In this document: positions 37,189-45,076 of the stretch, piece by piece | How positions within the stretch are numbered: the stretch's first letter is position 1 | Layout: each line of letters starts with the position of its first letter | Assembly: GCF_026247885.1 (NCBI RefSeq) | Contig: NZ_CP110921.1 | Location: 1,302,001-1,366,000, forward strand | Source: Methylococcus mesophilus | Lineage (GTDB): Bacteria; Pseudomonadota; Gammaproteobacteria; Methylococcales; Methylococcaceae | Direction: 5' to 3' | DNA: 64,000 nt | Translations under genes and position numbers: made by a program | Notes under the pieces: generated by a model | Databases searched by the model: none | What the model was told of the DNA's origin: nothing | The model's input: only the letters and a program-made list of their open reading frames with translations

Positions 37189-37285
37189 GTTGCCTACCCC
37201 TGTGGTGGGTTGATGGGTGGCTTGCGCTTTCGCCCCGCTTTGTCCGTCTGCGTCCCTTCGCTCTCTGCTCCGTCGCCCGACGGCG

Positions 37286-37558
37286 CTAGGGGGTGCCGTT
37301 GACGACTTTTCTTTCTTCTACCCGTTCCATGTCCGGGCTGATCTGCCCGGCTTCCGGGATCGTGTTCCCCGTGGTTAGCCAATAGGCGTATTGGGGCCAT
37401 ATTTTCGCTACCGCTTCGATCTCCGGCGCTCCTGCTCGTACTGACCTTCGCTTGATATTCGACCAGCGCATTCGGTCGATCCCGCTTTCCCGTTCCAAGT
37501 CGGTTGGGGAAAGCTTGGTCGTTTGTATAAGCAAATTCAGTCTGTCCTGAAGGTCCAT
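37286..37558 (-). CDS. Phage repressor-like DNA-binding protein
   Basis: 90-aa protein: helix-turn-helix-like region LIQTTKLSPTDLERESGIDR then WSNIKRR, followed by VAKIWPQYAYWLTTGNTIPE, a phrase typical of small phage/prophage regulators. I took the ATG at 37558 as start because the upstream extension covers the repeat-rich operator region. Divergent from the early phage genes, so it probably controls lysogeny or phage production from the 37559-37672 region. Confidence 0.78.
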   Translation of the reverse strand: MDLQDRLNLLIQTTKLSPTDLERESGIDRMRWSNIKRRSVRAGAPEIEAVAKIWPQYAYWLTTGNTIPEAGQISPDMERVEERKVVNGTP

Positions 37559-37573
37559 ATCAATAAATCTGAT

Positions 37574-37620
37574 GCTTGCGATTATTGCACTTGCTATAGA
37601 CGCTTGCGATAATAGCATTG
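37574..37620. promoter_or_regulatory. Putative repressor operator repeats
   Basis: Two direct repeats, GCTTGCGATTATTGCA at 37574 and GCTTGCGATAATAGCA at 37602, 28 bp apart (start to start), in the AT-rich gap between the repressor and the early genes. Likely repressor binding sites overlapping divergent promoters. Confidence 0.6.
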
Positions 37621-37672
37621 CAGCAAAGAAGTAATGCCCCAACAAAGCGGCTTATAGCTGGAGTTCGAGACT

Positions 37673-37897
37673 ATGACGGACGACCAAAGCAGTCAAGCGG
37701 TGTTGCCTTTCCCGTTTGTGTACCCGGTGCCCTACATGACGCGCGAGCTGTATGCGCAATACGTCGGCTTGCCTATCGGGGTGGTGGATGCCTGGGTGGA
37801 GCGGGGCCATGTCCCTTCGGAAAAGATCGGCAAGTACCTGCTCGTCAACATCGCCGCGCAATGGCGCGACGCCGTGCAGAAGGACACCTTTCGATGA
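37673..37897 (+). CDS. Inovirus early protein, small excisionase/MerR-like regulator
   Basis: 74-aa protein with LPFPFVYPVPYMTRELYAQY then VGLPIGVVDAWVERGHVPSE, which resembles a winged-helix excisionase-like fold (recognition helix ahead of KIGKYLLVNIA). Such proteins are found directly downstream of inovirus repressors. It may act in excision or regulation; not proven. Its stop overlaps the next start (ATGA). Confidence 0.65.
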   Translation: MTDDQSSQAVLPFPFVYPVPYMTRELYAQYVGLPIGVVDAWVERGHVPSEKIGKYLLVNIAAQWRDAVQKDTFR

Positions 37898-38349
37898 ACA
37901 CGCAAACCGTTCCCCAGTCTCTCGCCGGGCCGACGACCGGTTATCGCCGCAGAGTGTTCGACTGCATCCTGTCGGAAGTGGCCGACACCGAGCGTTATTG
38001 CCGCTCCGGGCACTGCGTCGGCCCGTCGGACGGGTTTTCCCGAGCTTTGCAAGCCTGCGATCACAGCGCCACCCTGATCCACGGCATGGTGTTGCCTTAT
38101 CTTCGCGAAGCCAACGACCCGGACCGGCAGCTGTATGCGTTCGCGGAACTCGCCAGCGGCTATGTCCGAACCCTTTGGAAGGAGCTTTGTGGCGTTGTCG
38201 GGCCGAGCCCGGAAGACTTCGCCACGCGCCAGCGCTACCGCGCCGAAGTCGAGCGCCTTACCGGCGCCAGCGCCCCGGAAGCCGCGCCGGCCGAAGCGCC
38301 CGCGCCGAATGCCAATGGCCGGCAAGTCGACGACTACGAGGCGGCCTGA
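37894..38349 (+). CDS. Inovirus early protein of unknown function
   Basis: 151-aa soluble protein, mostly helical by composition (SEVADTERYCRSGHCVGPSD, FAELASGYVRTLWKELCGVV), with a Pro/Ala/Glu-rich tail from about residue 125. No recognised domain. Starts at the ATGA overlap with the preceding gene; 1 bp separates its stop from the next ATG, so these genes form one transcription unit. Confidence 0.6.
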   Translation: MNTQTVPQSLAGPTTGYRRRVFDCILSEVADTERYCRSGHCVGPSDGFSRALQACDHSATLIHGMVLPYLREANDPDRQLYAFAELASGYVRTLWKELCGVVGPSPEDFATRQRYRAEVERLTGASAPEAAPAEAPAPNANGRQVDDYEAA

Positions 38350-38350
38350 C

Positions 38351-38662
38351 ATGACCCCGCACCCGCCGCCCCTGTTGCCCCTGTCGCCCATGGGTCACGA
38401 CATCCCCGAGACCCCGAACCGCGAGACCGTCGGCGGCCTGGTCGACCGTGTCGACCTCATCAGCCAAGACCTCGCCGGTGTGCTGCAGCGGGTCACCCAG
38501 CTCGCCACGGAATTCCCGCTGGAAACCACGCTGCTGATCAGCCAAGTGCACCTGAAAGGCACCCTGCGCCGCCTGACCCACGTCCGCGACCGCTTCCAGT
38601 TCCTGGTGGATGACCACGCCGAAGCTCAAGCCCAGGCATTCAACCCGCGAGAGGAAACCTGA
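38351..38662 (+). CDS. Inovirus early protein, helical, unknown
   Basis: 103 aa: a Pro-rich start followed by an amphipathic helical region (VDRVDLISQDLAGVLQRVTQ, LISQVHLKGTLRRLTHVRDR). No known family. It begins 1 bp after the preceding stop and its own stop is followed after 1 bp by the next gene. Confidence 0.55.
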   Translation: MTPHPPPLLPLSPMGHDIPETPNRETVGGLVDRVDLISQDLAGVLQRVTQLATEFPLETTLLISQVHLKGTLRRLTHVRDRFQFLVDDHAEAQAQAFNPREET

Positions 38663-38663
38663 C

Positions 38664-38888
38664 ATGCGCACCGACCACCGCACGCTGCAATGCGAATGCC
38701 TCACCCGAGAAGGCACGCGCTGCGCCATGCCCGGTACCTCGTCTCGGGAAATCGCGGACGGTCGCCGGGTGCAAATTTGCGATCTCCATGTTTGGCGCTC
38801 GGGGCGGGGCTTCGATCTTCGATTCATCCCCGCGCCAAGGCAGGCTGCGGCTGGAACTGAATCGGTTAAACCCCAGGAGGCACCCTGA
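38664..38888 (+). CDS. Inovirus small Cys-containing protein, unknown
   Basis: 74 aa with four cysteines in a pattern CECLTREGTRC ... C ... CDLHVW, possibly a small zinc-binding fold. Last gene of the early unit; GAGGAAACCTGAC lies just before the ATG. The function is unknown. Confidence 0.55.
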   Translation: MRTDHRTLQCECLTREGTRCAMPGTSSREIADGRRVQICDLHVWRSGRGFDLRFIPAPRQAAAGTESVKPQEAP

Positions 38889-38930
38889 CATGCGTGGCTT
38901 GCGCCCCGATCGAACCGCCAAAGTCCTCCG

Positions 38931-39116
38931 CTACGCCTCGGCGGCCTTGTGTGAAAGGTGAGCATAGATGCAATCGAAAATGTCGATGACAGACGCATCG
39001 TCCGGCAATGACGACTTCACGATCAGCCGCTCCGTGTGGCCGTTCCGCTCCTGGATCAAAGCCCCCGTCAGCTTCGCCGCGGTCTTGATTAGTTCGAGTT
39101 TGGTTTCGTTATTCAT
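38931..39116 (-). CDS. Small minus-strand inovirus protein, unknown
   Basis: 61 aa, MNNETKLELIKTAAKLTGAL then LPDDASVIDIFDCIYAHLSH. It runs opposite to the neighbouring phage genes. ATG 39116 was chosen as the start of the plausible helix; the longer frame to 39179 lacks support. Could be a regulator; no family recognised. Confidence 0.5.
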   Translation of the reverse strand: MNNETKLELIKTAAKLTGALIQERNGHTERLIVKSSLPDDASVIDIFDCIYAHLSHKAAEA

Positions 39117-39749
39117 GAAAGTGACCCCGCTCCGGTCAAGTGGAATGGCGCAACTAAAAAGTGTAGTCGCCCGCGCCACCGCTCACCGGCGGCACGAACG
39201 GTACAGCGCCTTCGTCTACCCGTCGGCCCTCAACCTGGTTGAGGTCGTCTAGCCATGTTCCTCAAATCCCCCAGGACGCGCCCTCCCTTCGCGTCTCCCA
39301 CCTGCAACCTTTCCGGTCCCCTCGGCTGGGGGCGAGGCCCGGACTCTATGAGCAGCGGAGCTGAAACCTATGTCTTTGCGTTGAGCGTGTTGAACGCCTC
39401 TCGCGCTGTCGGCTCGGAACGGCTTATCGCCGGCCGGTTCAAGCCCGCCCCGCCTGCCCGCCGGCTCGCCCTCACAGTTCCCGGCCCTAGGAAAAACCGG
39501 GAACCCGACTACACTGAAACTGACCCGCAACGTCAAGCAGCGTTGCGAGTTGGTGTTTCGATTGTCATCTCCCTACTTCGGTCCGGCGCGTTCTTCTTTC
39601 GCGCCGGGTCTTCTTCCGCCCCTGAGGCCAAGCCGTCCGGCTCCTTCCGCCTCAGTGCCCGCGAAGACCGAATACCATCCTGCGAATACGCTTGTGAGCG
39701 ACGCGCAGTCCTACCCGCCCACGGAATCGGGCGGGTTTCTTTCTGCGCA

Positions 39750-39808
39750 GAATTCTCCCGCGATCGTCGAAACCGGCCCGGCTTGGGAGTTCCCAAGCCG
39801 GTTGTGCC
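39750..39808. repeat. 59-bp hairpin repeat, copy A
   Basis: Starts GAATTCTCCCGC and ends GGTTGTGCC; contains hairpin CCGGCTTGGG-AGTT-CCCAAGCCGG at 39778-39801 (10-bp perfect stem, 4-nt loop). Confidence 0.85.
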
Positions 39809-40373
39809 GTGCGCAGCGGCGATGCCCAATGGCCTCGGCCTTGTAGGTTCCGCTGAAGCCGACACGGCAGCTCAAGTTTCGGTTTGCCGGAATTTGGCTC
39901 TCGGCGACCTTGCCGGTTTATCTGAGGTCAAGCAGTCGGATCGGGCAGTTATCCATAGGGGGGACCCGCCGGGGGTTGCGCAGCGTATCCCCCAGAGGCG
40001 GGGGGTGCCTGTGGAGAACTGCCCGGTCCGGCTGCCGGGAAATCCGCGGCCCCGGATGCAATGGGCGTTCCGGGGGGTTGCCGGCCTGATCGTCGGCCTA
40101 AATAACCCGCCACCCGATATCGGGAAATATTCCCTTTGTAGCGTACTCGGGTTCTCCTGCAACCCCCAAGCCCAGTACACTCCCAGGCACGCGCCAGACG
40201 CTTTGCCCTGGCCCGTAGTCCGTGTCATTCCGGAAAGGCTGTACTTGCATGGTCAGTCTTCCCGGCCCGGTGTGACCGCTTTCACCGGGACCTTGTTCGC
40301 CCGCTCGGTAGATTCGTCCGTTAGTTCTCATCCCCTTGCTACCGGGCGGGCACCTTTTCCCAGCGCACGGCCC

Positions 40374-40432
40374 GAATTCTCCCGCAGCCCTCGACGTCAC
40401 CCCGGCTTGGGAATGCCCAAGCCGGTTGTGCC
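40374..40432. repeat. 59-bp hairpin repeat, copy B
   Basis: Same layout as copy A, 624 bp away in direct orientation; hairpin CCGGCTTGGG-AATG-CCCAAGCCGG at 40402-40425. The stems are identical; the loops and the 15-nt left spacer differ. Confidence 0.85.
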
Positions 40433-40489
40433 CGACGCCTTCACCGCCGCACGCCTCGCCCTCCCCCTGATCCACGTCGAGGTCCTGGC

Positions 40490-40678
40490 ATGAGACCCAC
40501 CCTCGACGCCAGCTACGCCACCCGCAGCCAGCACCGCCTTGCGGCCGAACGCACTGCCCTCCTGGCCAGCCTGGCCGGCCTCGCCCTCCTGGCCGTCTGC
40601 CTCTACGCCGTCGCCGAAGTCCTCGCCAGCGCCCTCTGGCTCTGGCGTCTCAACCGGGAGCTCGCCTGTGCGTACTAA
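40490..40678 (+). CDS. Small single-span membrane protein, inovirus
   Basis: 62 aa with one hydrophobic helix at about 24-48 (LLASLAGLALLAVCLYAVAE, VLASALWLW) and a basic flanking N-terminus. First gene of the morphogenesis block after the noncoding region; overlaps the next gene by 11 bp. May be a minor virion or assembly membrane protein. Confidence 0.55.
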   Translation: MRPTLDASYATRSQHRLAAERTALLASLAGLALLAVCLYAVAEVLASALWLWRLNRELACAY

Positions 40679-41360
40679 CCTCCGCCACTGCCCCGACTGC
40701 GACTACCTCCAAGCCTTACCCAACGGCTGGACCGTCTGCGGCTTCCGCCTCACCGGCCCCGCGCTCGAGCTGCTCAACAGCGCCGCCCGCTTCGACTACC
40801 GCACCCCGCCCGCCGCCTGCGCCTACCCCATCGGCGGCGGCCGCTACTCCACCGAAAGCGAACAGATCGCCCCCGAAACCGCCGGCCTCCCGGCCAGCGA
40901 CAGACCCCGCCGCGTAGCCTTCACCCGCACCCCGCCGCAATGCTGGGACTGCCCCTACTACCGTGGCGAAGTCGAAAAGAACCCCGCCCACAGCTGCCGG
41001 CTTAAGCGTCGCCAGCGCTGGTACTGGGGACCGGGCGAAAACCTCGTCATCCAGGCCGACAGCGACCGCTGCGAACCGCTGTTCCCGCACATCGACGCCC
41101 TGCGCGACGGGATCGACCGCGACACCGGCGAACTCCGCCCCGACTACGTCGAAGCCCTCGCCTGGTTCCAGGACTACGACCGCAGTCTCCAGGCCCAGGC
41201 CGAAGCCAAAGGCGCCATGCCGCTCCCGGCTTCAGCTTCAGCTTCAGCTTCAGCGCCCGCGCCGGTAGCAGCGCCGGCCTCGATGAACCGCCACCCCTTC
41301 CGCCGGCCCGGTGCCCCTACGCGCACACCGGACAGACCGGCTGTACCCCCAAGCGCGTGA
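40668..41360 (+). CDS. Inovirus Cys-rich protein of unknown function
   Basis: 230 aa. Cysteine pairs CPDCDYLQALPNGWTVC, CWDCPYYRGEVEKN and later single cysteines suggest zinc or iron-sulfur sites in the N-terminal 150 residues. The C-terminal part is Ala/Ser/Pro-rich (PASASASASAPAP) and basic. The GTG start at 40668 was chosen because the frame upstream of it is out-of-frame shadow of the previous gene. No known phage family was recognised. Confidence 0.55.
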   Translation: MRTNLRHCPDCDYLQALPNGWTVCGFRLTGPALELLNSAARFDYRTPPAACAYPIGGGRYSTESEQIAPETAGLPASDRPRRVAFTRTPPQCWDCPYYRGEVEKNPAHSCRLKRRQRWYWGPGENLVIQADSDRCEPLFPHIDALRDGIDRDTGELRPDYVEALAWFQDYDRSLQAQAEAKGAMPLPASASASASAPAPVAAPASMNRHPFRRPGAPTRTPDRPAVPPSA

Positions 41361-41380
41361 ACCCCAAACGGAGAAAACCC

Positions 41381-42238
41381 ATGCAAATCGTCATCAGCGC
41401 CCCCGTCATCGGCGCCAACCGCTACCACATCGACGGCAGCAAAGGCGGCAGCGTCTACGTCCTCCAGCCCGCCCAGGACGACGCCCAGAATCACTTAGGC
41501 CTGCAGGTCCAGAAGTTCAACGCCCCTTACGACCTGGTCGAACAGCTCAGCCAAAAGCCCCTGCCCGGCCATTACGACCTGCTGGTCGACATCGAACGCG
41601 GCAGCCAGGACAGCGACAAAGAAAGCGTCCTCTCCCTCGCCGGCAGCGGCCAATTCGAAGTCCCCGCGCTCTACGAACTGTTCCACCTCGACCCCCAAGC
41701 CCCGGTCAGCAAACCCCACCCCGACAGCCAGCGCCCCCTGGCCGGGGCACTGCGCGGCCTCGTCGTCAGCGCCACCCGCTACGACATGACCGACGACGGC
41801 GGCGGCAAAGGCGGAAGGCTCTACATCCTCCAGCCCACCAGTGGCCGCAACCCCAACCAGTTCGGCCTCGAACTCATCCGGCTGCGCATGCCCTACGAGA
41901 TATTCGCCCAGCTCCAAGCCCTCCAGGTCCCCGGCGAATACCTCATCGACGTCCAGCTCGGCCGCGGCGCCGGCGACAAAGCCCAACTGCGGGTCACCGG
42001 CCTGCGTCCCGACAACCTGCTCGACAAAGCCCGGCTGCATGAACTGTTCAAGCTCGGCAAGGACGGCCAGCCGCTCCAGCCCGGCCAGGCCGGGAACGTC
42101 AGCAGCAGCGGTTCCGGTTCGGCTTCCGGCTCCGCTTCAGTTTCCGGTTCCGCTTCGGCTTCCGCCGCCTCGGCCAAACCCGCCCCGGTCATGGCCCCGC
42201 CCGGCCTCGACCCGCTCGCCGCGGCGGCCAAAGCCTGA
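41381..42238 (+). CDS. Inovirus protein with tandem duplicated domain (candidate ssDNA-binding protein)
   Basis: 285 aa comprising two homologous units: about residues 2-103 (IVISAPVIGANRYHIDGSKG ... YVLQPAQDD ... VPALYELFHL) and about 121-224 (LVVSATRYDMTDDGGGKGGR ... YILQPTSGR ... DKARLHELFKL), then a Gly/Ser/Ala-rich tail. The position upstream of the coat genes is where filamentous phages usually encode a ssDNA-binding protein, so that is a candidate role. GGAG lies upstream of ATG 41381. Confidence 0.65.
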   Translation: MQIVISAPVIGANRYHIDGSKGGSVYVLQPAQDDAQNHLGLQVQKFNAPYDLVEQLSQKPLPGHYDLLVDIERGSQDSDKESVLSLAGSGQFEVPALYELFHLDPQAPVSKPHPDSQRPLAGALRGLVVSATRYDMTDDGGGKGGRLYILQPTSGRNPNQFGLELIRLRMPYEIFAQLQALQVPGEYLIDVQLGRGAGDKAQLRVTGLRPDNLLDKARLHELFKLGKDGQPLQPGQAGNVSSSGSGSASGSASVSGSASASAASAKPAPVMAPPGLDPLAAAAKA

Positions 42239-42294
42239 AGGCCGGGACGGCAAACCCTGAACGAACTCCAACCCAGCCCAGGAGCTGAGTTCCC

Positions 42295-42567
42295 ATGATC
42301 TCCCAGTCCGTCACCCTGCCGTATTGCGACGGCGTGCTGTCGCAAGACCCCCAGACCAACGCCCCGGTCTGCAGCGGCGTGTGGCGGACGATCCAGACTC
42401 TCGCCCTCGATCCGGCCAACCAAGCCACGCTTGGCGCCGTGCTGGATACGGGCGGAGTGGATTGGACCACCGTCGAATGGATCTTCGGCAGCGGTCTGAT
42501 CCTGTTCGCCACCGGTGCAGGCATCGGTGGCGTCATCCACACGGTGAGGAAAGCCCGCAACCCCTAA
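42295..42567 (+). CDS. Inovirus minor membrane/coat protein
   Basis: 90 aa, ending in a hydrophobic helix (WIFGSGLILFATGAGIGGVI) and a short basic tail (HTVRKARNP), the topology of small filamentous-phage virion proteins. AGGAGCTGAGTTCCC precedes the ATG. It lies just ahead of the major coat protein gene. Confidence 0.6.
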   Translation: MISQSVTLPYCDGVLSQDPQTNAPVCSGVWRTIQTLALDPANQATLGAVLDTGGVDWTTVEWIFGSGLILFATGAGIGGVIHTVRKARNP

Positions 42568-42612
42568 GGGCCTCCCGCCGCAATCCCAACAGTAACCAAA
42601 GAGGTATTCATC

Positions 42613-42897
42613 ATGATACGTGCAATGAAGCAAGCCGCAGGCGCCACCTACGAGTTCGTCCAGGGCGCCTGGGAAAAGGTCGGCGACCTGGCGCAGAGCC
42701 ACGGCGGCAAAGCCCTGGCAGCCGGTGCCGGCACCCTGGCGGTCTCCGGCAATGCGTTCGCCGGCATGGGGGCCGATGCCGCTGCGGCGCTCACCAGCGC
42801 TCAAACCGAAGGCATCACCGCCGGCACCGGCGTGGTCGCCATGGTCGCCGCCCTGGTCGTGGTCGGTGTCGTCATCGCCCTCATCAAGAAAGCGTAA
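42613..42897 (+). CDS. Inovirus major coat protein (pVIII-like)
   Basis: 94-aa precursor. The N-terminal half ends in a signal-like LAAGAGTLAVSGNAFAGMG with probable cleavage after AFA. The mature part is a short acidic region, a hydrophobic helix (GVVAMVAALVVVGVVIALI) and a basic end KKA, exactly the pVIII layout of acidic N-terminus, membrane span and basic DNA-facing C-terminus. It would form the helical capsid. AAAGAGGTATTC precedes the ATG. Confidence 0.88.
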   Translation: MIRAMKQAAGATYEFVQGAWEKVGDLAQSHGGKALAAGAGTLAVSGNAFAGMGADAAAALTSAQTEGITAGTGVVAMVAALVVVGVVIALIKKA

Positions 42898-42919
42898 AGC
42901 GGGACTCGAGACGGAAGCC

Positions 42920-43000
42920 ATGGTCACCGCCGTCTCTTGTCTGATTGGCGTCTGCTGGATCCTGGTCTTCGTGGCCGGCATCCGCACCACCGCCATCTAA
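42920..43000 (+). CDS. 26-residue membrane peptide (pVII/pIX-like candidate)
   Basis: MVTAVSCLIGVCWILVFVAG then IRTTAI: a single hydrophobic span with a short basic end, located between the major coat and adsorption protein genes. Ff-type phages encode tip proteins of about 30 residues near the coat gene. The ATG is preceded by the weak ACGGAAG. Confidence 0.5.
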   Translation: MVTAVSCLIGVCWILVFVAGIRTTAI

Positions 43001-43022
43001 GCCGCTTGGCGCTTACGCTGGA

Positions 43023-44723
43023 ATGAACGTGCTAGCCGTTCCTTCTGACCTTCGACACCCGGGCACCGTGACGACGGCGGCCCGGGTTTCCCCGGTTTCT
43101 TCTCTGGCTCGGGTAGGCCTGTGGCCTCTACCGGCTCGGGCGCTATCCCTGTATCTCGTCACGCTTATCGTCATCGGCCTTCTCCGCCCCTGCGCCTTCG
43201 CGTTGAACTGTGCCGCGAACCAACCCAGGGACGTCATCTTTTTACAAAACAAGGTTCCTCGTGTGTGTTATGGCAGCGGCTGCGATTCCAGCTATGACGC
43301 ATGCAAAATCACGGCTTGCGCCTCTTATGGCGGGGTCCGTGCGTCGAATGACGGGCCGATGATCGTTTATTGCAACATTGACAATAAAGCCGTTGATTGC
43401 TCGTCGCGTAACACCTGCGATGCGGGTTATCACTTGGAAGGCAGCCCAGTGGAATGCCGCCCGGATGATCCGGGCTACCAATGCCCCGACGGTTATAACC
43501 TGATCGCCGGTAGCAATCCGCCTAAATGTTCGCCTGGGTCTTCCTGCCCGAATGGCGGCACCTACGACAACACCACCAGCTACTGCTACAACGTCCCCGA
43601 CTGCCCCGCCGGCCAGAACCGCCAGGCCGATTGTTCCTGTGCCGCGGCCGGGCTGTGCGAAGCCGGCGCCCCCATCGGCGAGGGTTCGGTCTGGCAGGCC
43701 GCCAGCTATTCCGGGCTGTTGTGCGTCAACGGCTGCGCGATCCGCTCCAGCGACAAGGACCAGCTGATCCTGATCGGCGTCTCCGCCACCAAGAACAACC
43801 AGCCCGGCACGACCTACACCGGCAGCTTCGTCCAGACCGGCGGCCTGTGTTCGGCCCCGGCCGGCGCCGTGATCGCCTCGGTGAGTAAAGAGGTCGATCC
43901 CCCCAAGCCCGGCACCAATCCCCCGGTCAACTGCGTCAACGATGCGACCGGTAAATCCATGTGCATCGACCGCCAGCGCCCCGGCTGCGGCGTCTATAAC
44001 GGCAACAAGTTCTGCGGCGATCAGCTGCCGACCAACGGGGAGTGTTTCTTCATCGGCAAGTCCGGCTATGTCTGCGGCGGCAACCAGACCCCGCCGCCCC
44101 CGCCCAATCCTTCCGATCCGCCGGCGCAGAAAGGCGGCGACATCAAGCTGCCCGGCAACAACACCGGCCAGCCCGGCGGCGGCGATGCCGACGGCGACGG
44201 CAACCCGGTCGGCGACGGTCCCGGCGGCGACGGCGACCAGGACGGCAACTTCGGCAACTACCCCGGCGGCGATAACGGCTCCGGTCAGCCCGATGGGAAT
44301 GGGGGCGGAAACTGTACCGGGTCGAACTGTCTGGACACGTCCGGGCTGGCCAAGGAGACCACCCTGTCCGGTATCCTCGGCTCGCTCAACACCATCAAGG
44401 ACGGCATCGGCGGCAGTCTCACCGGCAACGGGTTTACGGCCGCCCCCGCCGAGCCGCCGTCGTCCGGCGGCAAGCAAGCCGAAATCGAACAGCTGCGGTC
44501 CGATCTGTCTGCCCGCATTGCCGCCATCAAGGCCGAATTGAACGCCATGGTGACTTTCGGCAACGGGAGTGGCGCCTTGGTCTGCGGCGCCGACTGGGGA
44601 TTCTCGTTCCTGGGTTCGTACGTGAGCCTGTGCAATGACTCGGTGATTGCCGCCCTCAACCTGCTCGGGCCGGGCCTGTTGTTCATCGCCGTGGTCTACG
44701 CCTTCTACGTGCTGTTCTCATGA
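43023..44723 (+). CDS. Inovirus adsorption protein (pIII-like minor tip protein)
   Basis: 566-aa attachment protein. Features in order: a long N-region with a hydrophobic segment (LVTLIVIGLLRPCAFALNC, likely signal, cleaved about residue 60); a Cys-rich ectodomain with many disulfide candidates to about 355; a Pro/Gly/Asp-rich flexible linker (about 358-440, with GDADGDGNPVGDGPGGDGDQ); and a C-terminal domain ending in a membrane anchor (LLGPGLLFIAVVYAFYVLFS). This is the pIII plan of receptor domains, glycine linker and anchor. The receptor, probably a pilus, is unknown. The stop overlaps the pVI-like gene by 4 bp. Confidence 0.85.
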   Translation: MNVLAVPSDLRHPGTVTTAARVSPVSSLARVGLWPLPARALSLYLVTLIVIGLLRPCAFALNCAANQPRDVIFLQNKVPRVCYGSGCDSSYDACKITACASYGGVRASNDGPMIVYCNIDNKAVDCSSRNTCDAGYHLEGSPVECRPDDPGYQCPDGYNLIAGSNPPKCSPGSSCPNGGTYDNTTSYCYNVPDCPAGQNRQADCSCAAAGLCEAGAPIGEGSVWQAASYSGLLCVNGCAIRSSDKDQLILIGVSATKNNQPGTTYTGSFVQTGGLCSAPAGAVIASVSKEVDPPKPGTNPPVNCVNDATGKSMCIDRQRPGCGVYNGNKFCGDQLPTNGECFFIGKSGYVCGGNQTPPPPPNPSDPPAQKGGDIKLPGNNTGQPGGGDADGDGNPVGDGPGGDGDQDGNFGNYPGGDNGSGQPDGNGGGNCTGSNCLDTSGLAKETTLSGILGSLNTIKDGIGGSLTGNGFTAAPAEPPSSGGKQAEIEQLRSDLSARIAAIKAELNAMVTFGNGSGALVCGADWGFSFLGSYVSLCNDSVIAALNLLGPGLLFIAVVYAFYVLFS

Positions 44724-45076
44724 TTGAAGCCATTCAGCGGGTCTACGATGCGGTCCTGACCTTCTTCCAGGGTATCTGGGACTGGATCACGACCGGCATT
44801 TATGACTTCGGGGTCTGGGCGTTCGCTAAGCTGGTGGAGTACCTGGTCTGGAAGAGCCTGGAGTTCAAGCTCTGGGCCTTGGATTTCGGCTGGGATGCGG
44901 CCAAGGTGATGCTCGCGGACCTGGATTTCGCCAACCGCATGCAATCCGCCTTCGATCTGTTGCCGGCGTCCTCGGTGGCGATTCTCAACGCCTTGGGGGT
45001 GCCGCAGTGCATCACCTTGGTGGTGACGGCGGCACTCACCCGGTTCCTGCTGCGCTTCATTCCGGGGGCGACATGA
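44720..45076 (+). CDS. Inovirus pVI-like minor coat protein (DUF2523-type)
   Basis: 118 aa with hydrophobic/aromatic helices (FFQGIWDWITTGIYDFGVWA, LVEYLVWKSLEFKLWALDFG) and a C-terminal span near QCITLVVTAALTRFLLRFIP. This is the DUF2523/pVI-type protein encoded between pIII and Zot in many inoviruses; it caps the virion end with pIII. ATGA overlaps at both ends show tight coupling. Confidence 0.82.
   Translation: MIEAIQRVYDAVLTFFQGIWDWITTGIYDFGVWAFAKLVEYLVWKSLEFKLWALDFGWDAAKVMLADLDFANRMQSAFDLLPASSVAILNALGVPQCITLVVTAALTRFLLRFIPGAT

Larger units (their letters stand above)
39117..40489. other. Inovirus noncoding region with many hairpins (putative replication/packaging region)
   Basis: 1.37 kb with no convincing gene: open frames here are compositional. 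It is dense in inverted repeats, for example CGCAACG...CGTTGCG near 39527-39547, CCGGCGCG...CGCGCCGG near 39592-39606, CCCGCCC...GGGCGGGTTT at 39715-39737, and two copies of a 59-bp block (39750 and 40374). Filamentous phages carry their strand origins and packaging signal in such an intergenic region, so that role is inferred. Confidence 0.6.

Noticed and set aside
36795..37285. A second attachment-site copy at the left edge of the prophage
   Set aside because: I looked for the tRNA-Gln 3' sequence near 36.8-37.3 kb; GCTAGGGGGTGCCG at about 37284-37297 is only a chance partial match.
39255..40493. 412-residue frame spanning the phage noncoding region
   Set aside because: It crosses all the hairpins and the 59-bp repeats, has no ribosome binding site and no protein-like sequence; the region is better explained as noncoding.
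43242..44477. 411-residue minus-strand frame opposite the adsorption protein
   Set aside because: Ala/Gly/Val-rich complement of the linker and Cys-rich codons of the pIII-like gene; no motif.
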